DNA of 6,563 bases from JBEKYD01 sp049509915 (lineage in GTDB: Bacteria; Acidobacteriota; Terriglobia; Bryobacterales; Bryobacteraceae). The position numbers were made by a program, and so were the translations under genes. The DNA is taken from contig JBEKZL010000439.1 of assembly GCA_049509915.1 (NCBI GenBank), positions 1 to 6,563 on the forward strand, in the 5' to 3' direction. The notes under the pieces were generated by a model. The model was not told the origin of the DNA. It was given only the letters and a program-made list of their open reading frames with translations, and ran no database searches. Positions 4,093 through 6,563 of this stretch are shown one piece after another. Numbering within the stretch: position 1 is the first letter of the stretch; every line of letters starts with the position of its first letter.

Positions 4093-6536
4093 ACCGCAAC
4101 GAGATCGAGAGCGATCCGCACTCGCTGCTGGAAGGCATGATTATCGGCGGATACGTGATGGGCGCCACCGAGGGCATCATCTACGTCCGCGCCGAGTATC
4201 CGCTCGCGGTGCACCGGCTCACCCGCGCCATCGACCAGGCCCACCAGTCTGGCCTACTGGGCGAGAACATTCTGGGGCGCGGCTTCCGCTTCGACATCCA
4301 ACTGGTGGAAGGGGCCGGCGCCTTCGTTTGCGGCGAAGAGACGGCGCTGATTTCGTCGCTCGAAGGCTTCGCCGGAAGGCCCCGGCCGCGTCCGCCCTTC
4401 CCGGCCCAAAAAGGCCTTTGGGGAATGCCCACCAACATCAACAACGTCGAAACCTGGTACAACATCGCGCCTATCGTCACCAAGGGCCCGGCGTGGTTCA
4501 GCGAAACCGGCAGCACCAAGAGCGCCGGCACCAAGGTTTTTTCGCTGGTCGGCAAAGTGAACAATACCGGCCTGGTGGAGATGCCGCTGGGGACTACGCT
4601 CAAAACTTTCATCTACGACGTAGGCGAAGGCGGCACCGGCGGCAAGCCGGTAAAAGCCGTCCAGACCGGCGGCCCTTCGGGAGGCTGCATTCCGCAGGAA
4701 ATGTTCGACACGCCGGTGGATTACGAAACCCTGGCGCAACTCGGGTCCATCATGGGTTCGGGCGGCATGGTGGTGATGGATGAAGACAACTGCATGGTGG
4801 ACGTGGCGCGCTACTTCATCGAATTCACGCATTCGGAATCCTGCGGCAAGTGCATTCCCTGCCGGGTGGGGCTGGACCAGTCGCTGCGGGTGCTGAACGC
4901 CTTCACCCGCGGGCGCGCGAAGGAATCGGACCTGGACCGTCTGGATGAAATCGGGCGGATGGTGCGCGACACCTCGCTGTGCGGCCTGGGCCAGAGCGCG
5001 CCCAACCCGCTGCTGACGACGATGCGGCATTTCCGGCACGAATTCGAGGACCACATCCGCGCCAAGCGCTGCCGGGCCGGGGTGTGCGAAGAGCTGGCGC
5101 TTTCGCCCTGCGAAAACAGTTGCCCGCTGCACATGAACATTCCGCGTTTTCTCCAGCTCTATAAAGAGGGCCGGATCGACGACGCCTTCGAAGCCGTAGT
5201 ACTGGACAATCCGCTGCCGGCCTCCACGGGCCGCGTCTGCCAGCATCCTTGCGACGACCGCTGCCGGCGGCGCGCCGTGGATAGCGCCGTCAACATGCGG
5301 GAAGTGCACCGCTTCATCGCCGACACGATTTTCGATTCCGATCGTTTCGACGAACTGGCGGAGCGCATCGCCTCCCGCAAGCTGCCGCCGACCGACCGCA
5401 AAATCGCCGTGGTGGGGGCGGGCCCGACCGGGCTCACCGCCGCCTTCTACCTGGCCTTGCTGGGACACCAGGTGACCATCTACGAATCCAATCCCGAGCC
5501 GGGCGGCATGCTGCGCTACGCCATTCCCGAGTATCGCCTCTCGAAGAACGTGATTCGCCGGGAAGTGGAACTGATCCGGCGTCTGGGCGTCGAAATCGTC
5601 ACCGGCGTTGCGGTGGGAACCGACATTCAGTTGAACGATCTGGACAACCAATACAACGCGGTGTTCCTGGCTATCGGCACCTGGAAGGAGGCTTGGGTAT
5701 ACCTGGCGGGCACCGAATCGAAGGGCGTCTACCCGGCGCTTCTCTTCCTGGAATCGGTGGCCAAGGACCAGGCCATGCGGCTGGGGCCGAGAGTGGCGAT
5801 TGTCGGCGGCGGAAACGCGGCCGTCGATTCCGCCCGTACGGCGCGCCGGATGGGGTCCGACGTCACCATCATTTACCGCCGCGAGCGCAAGGACATGCCG
5901 GCCATCCGGGAAGAAACCGACGCGGCCGAGGATGAGGGCGTCCGGTTCCGATTCCTGGCTACGCCGCACCGCATCGTGAGCGACGAGCAGGGCAATGTGA
6001 AAGCCATCGAAGTGGTGCGCACCACGCTGGGCGAGTTCGACGCATCCGGGCGGCGCCGGCCCGTGCCCACCGAGGAAATCCGCCGCATCGAGTGCGACAC
6101 CGTCATCCTGGCCGTGGGCGAGGCGGTGGACCGCGATTTCGCCCGCGCCTCCGGTTTGCGCATTCGCGAGAACGGCACGGTCGAAGTGGACCGCTATACG
6201 CTGGAAACCAGCCGCAGCAAGTTCTACGCTGGCGGCGACCTGATCTCGGGGGCTTCCAACGTGTCCAATGCCATGGGCTACGGCAAGAAGGCCGCGCGCA
6301 ACATCGACGCGCGGGTGATGGGACCGGGGCGATGGGAACGCATCGCTTCGCAATTGTCTTACGGCAACGAGATTCCAGAGGAACCCGTGCCGGGCGCCCG
6401 CCATTACGCCCATGAATTACCCGCGGCCGAGCGGGTGGAGAACTTCGCCGAAGCGGTCGTCGGGATCTCGGCCGAAGAGGCGCTGGAGGAAGCGGCGCGC
6501 TGCCTGCGCTGCGACATCCGCGATCACCACCACTAG
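4032..6536 (+). CDS. 3' half of the fusion: NuoF remainder plus GltD/NfnB-like NADPH-FAD module
   Basis: The frame is open from before 4017, and family sequence begins at FLRKA. GTG 4032 is only the first start codon (834 residues) and lacks a proper ribosome binding site. Residues counted from 4032: NuoF FMN motif NADEGDPGA at 10-18, GEETALISSLEG at 101-112, and the [4Fe-4S] ligands Cys271, 274, 277 (SCGKCIPC) and Cys317. A short link with Cys347 and Cys352 leads to the GltD-type cluster domain: Cys360 and 364 (PCENSCPLH) and Cys403, 407, 411 (CX3CX3C). FAD binding is at GAGPTG 462-467 and YAGGD 732-736. The second dinucleotide site is GGGNAA at 592-597, with Arg616-Arg617 (YRRERKDMPA), the usual NADPH signature. 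The end has RCLRC (Cys824, Cys827) and a DHHH tail. No glutaminase or GltB partner is present, so this is not glutamate synthase. All residues expected of the GltD part are present. Confidence 0.85.
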   Translation: MAEHKYAICNADEGDPGAYMNRNEIESDPHSLLEGMIIGGYVMGATEGIIYVRAEYPLAVHRLTRAIDQAHQSGLLGENILGRGFRFDIQLVEGAGAFVCGEETALISSLEGFAGRPRPRPPFPAQKGLWGMPTNINNVETWYNIAPIVTKGPAWFSETGSTKSAGTKVFSLVGKVNNTGLVEMPLGTTLKTFIYDVGEGGTGGKPVKAVQTGGPSGGCIPQEMFDTPVDYETLAQLGSIMGSGGMVVMDEDNCMVDVARYFIEFTHSESCGKCIPCRVGLDQSLRVLNAFTRGRAKESDLDRLDEIGRMVRDTSLCGLGQSAPNPLLTTMRHFRHEFEDHIRAKRCRAGVCEELALSPCENSCPLHMNIPRFLQLYKEGRIDDAFEAVVLDNPLPASTGRVCQHPCDDRCRRRAVDSAVNMREVHRFIADTIFDSDRFDELAERIASRKLPPTDRKIAVVGAGPTGLTAAFYLALLGHQVTIYESNPEPGGMLRYAIPEYRLSKNVIRREVELIRRLGVEIVTGVAVGTDIQLNDLDNQYNAVFLAIGTWKEAWVYLAGTESKGVYPALLFLESVAKDQAMRLGPRVAIVGGGNAAVDSARTARRMGSDVTIIYRRERKDMPAIREETDAAEDEGVRFRFLATPHRIVSDEQGNVKAIEVVRTTLGEFDASGRRRPVPTEEIRRIECDTVILAVGEAVDRDFARASGLRIRENGTVEVDRYTLETSRSKFYAGGDLISGASNVSNAMGYGKKAARNIDARVMGPGRWERIASQLSYGNEIPEEPVPGARHYAHELPAAERVENFAEAVVGISAEEALEEAARCLRCDIRDHHH

Positions 6537-6539
6537 GAG
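6535..6539 (+). promoter_or_regulatory. Ribosome binding site of the third operon gene
   Basis: AGGAG overlaps the TAG stop of the fusion gene and lies seven bases before ATG 6547. This spacing shows the next gene is in the same operon. Confidence 0.7.
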
Positions 6540-6546
6540 AACCGCC

Positions 6547-6563
6547 ATGGCTGACAAAATTTC
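6547..6563 (+). CDS. Start of a third operon gene, cut by the window end
   Basis: Only ATG GCT GAC AAA ATT TC is visible, giving MADKI. It has a good ribosome binding site and lies ten bases after the fusion gene. In NuoE-NuoF operons the next gene is often a NuoG/HndD/FdhA-type subunit with an N-terminal [2Fe-2S] ferredoxin domain, and such proteins often begin with a similar short charged segment. Five residues cannot prove this. The identity of this gene would show whether the complex is a hydrogenase, a formate dehydrogenase or something else. Confidence 0.6.

Larger units (their letters stand above)
3409..6536 (+). pseudogene. NuoF-GltD/NfnB fusion flavoprotein, frameshifted by a small deletion
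   Basis: Read through the break, this is one gene of about 1050 residues. In order: a thioredoxin-like [2Fe-2S] domain; the NuoF FMN/NADH domain; the SLBB and [4Fe-4S] part of NuoF; then a GltD-like module with two iron-sulfur clusters, FAD and NADPH sites. NuoF oxidises or reduces NAD(H). GltD-like proteins such as NfnB and StnC use NADP(H). The fusion with a NuoE-type neighbour therefore suggests a transhydrogenase-like enzyme of the Sporomusa Nfn (StnABC) kind, with StnB and StnC joined. A diaphorase module of a hydrogenase or formate dehydrogenase is the alternative. The frame changes from that of 3409 to that of 4017 near 4015-4017, and part of the FMN loop is absent. The two halves are described separately. 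All later domains are well conserved, so the damage is recent or a sequencing or assembly error. Confidence 0.8.

Noticed and set aside
4254..6413. A 719-codon open frame on the minus strand
   Set aside because: It lies fully opposite the NuoF-GltD coding sequence, whose motifs are unmistakable. The minus-strand translation is rich in His, Arg, Ala and Gly with no domain, as expected of the shadow frame of a GC-rich gene.
4032..6536. Glutamate synthase small subunit (GltD) as the product
   Set aside because: The GltD-like module is covalently attached to NuoF domains and no large glutamate synthase subunit is present, so an NAD(P)H redox complex is the better reading.

Overview
The window is GC-rich bacterial DNA with two unlike halves. 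Codon choice, strong GGAGG ribosome binding sites and the gene content suggest an environmental bacterium. An acidobacterium of the Solibacter/Bryobacter type would fit, but that is a guess from general resemblance. No rRNA or marker gene is present to place it.

Bases 1-2878 are accessory in character. An apparently broken gene ends in an Apea-type HEPN domain (C-terminal part 325-756, possible upstream part in another frame from about 89). It is followed by a full-length FRG-domain protein (910-1863) and a small helical protein of unknown function (2006-2209), which may be translated from a leaderless message. Then come about 670 bases with no convincing gene but several GC-rich inverted repeats, including a 20-base near-perfect palindrome. 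HEPN and FRG proteins both occur often in bacterial conflict and defence loci, so this pair is the best candidate here for an undescribed system. The sequence does not show its function.

Bases 2838-6563 are a tight redox operon, all on the + strand, with an extended -10 promoter just upstream. The first gene is a NuoE-type [2Fe-2S] subunit (2879-3412). It overlaps by four bases a very large NuoF-type gene fused to a GltD/NfnB-type NADPH-FAD module (3409-6536). A third gene starts at 6547 and runs off the window. NuoE plus NuoF plus a GltD-like flavoprotein is the subunit set of the Sporomusa-type electron-bifurcating transhydrogenase (StnABC), here with the last two subunits joined. A cytosolic NAD(P)-linked hydrogenase or formate dehydrogenase diaphorase is the main alternative. 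The third gene would decide between them.

The fusion gene is broken. At about 4015-4017 the frame changes exactly inside the glycine-rich FMN/NADH loop, and roughly nine residues expected in the family (the GFPTGxKW region) are missing. Both the size of the gap and the frame change fit loss of about 28 bases. As written, the gene cannot make an intact NuoF flavin site. Either the sequence or assembly is wrong here, or this is a recent inactivating deletion.
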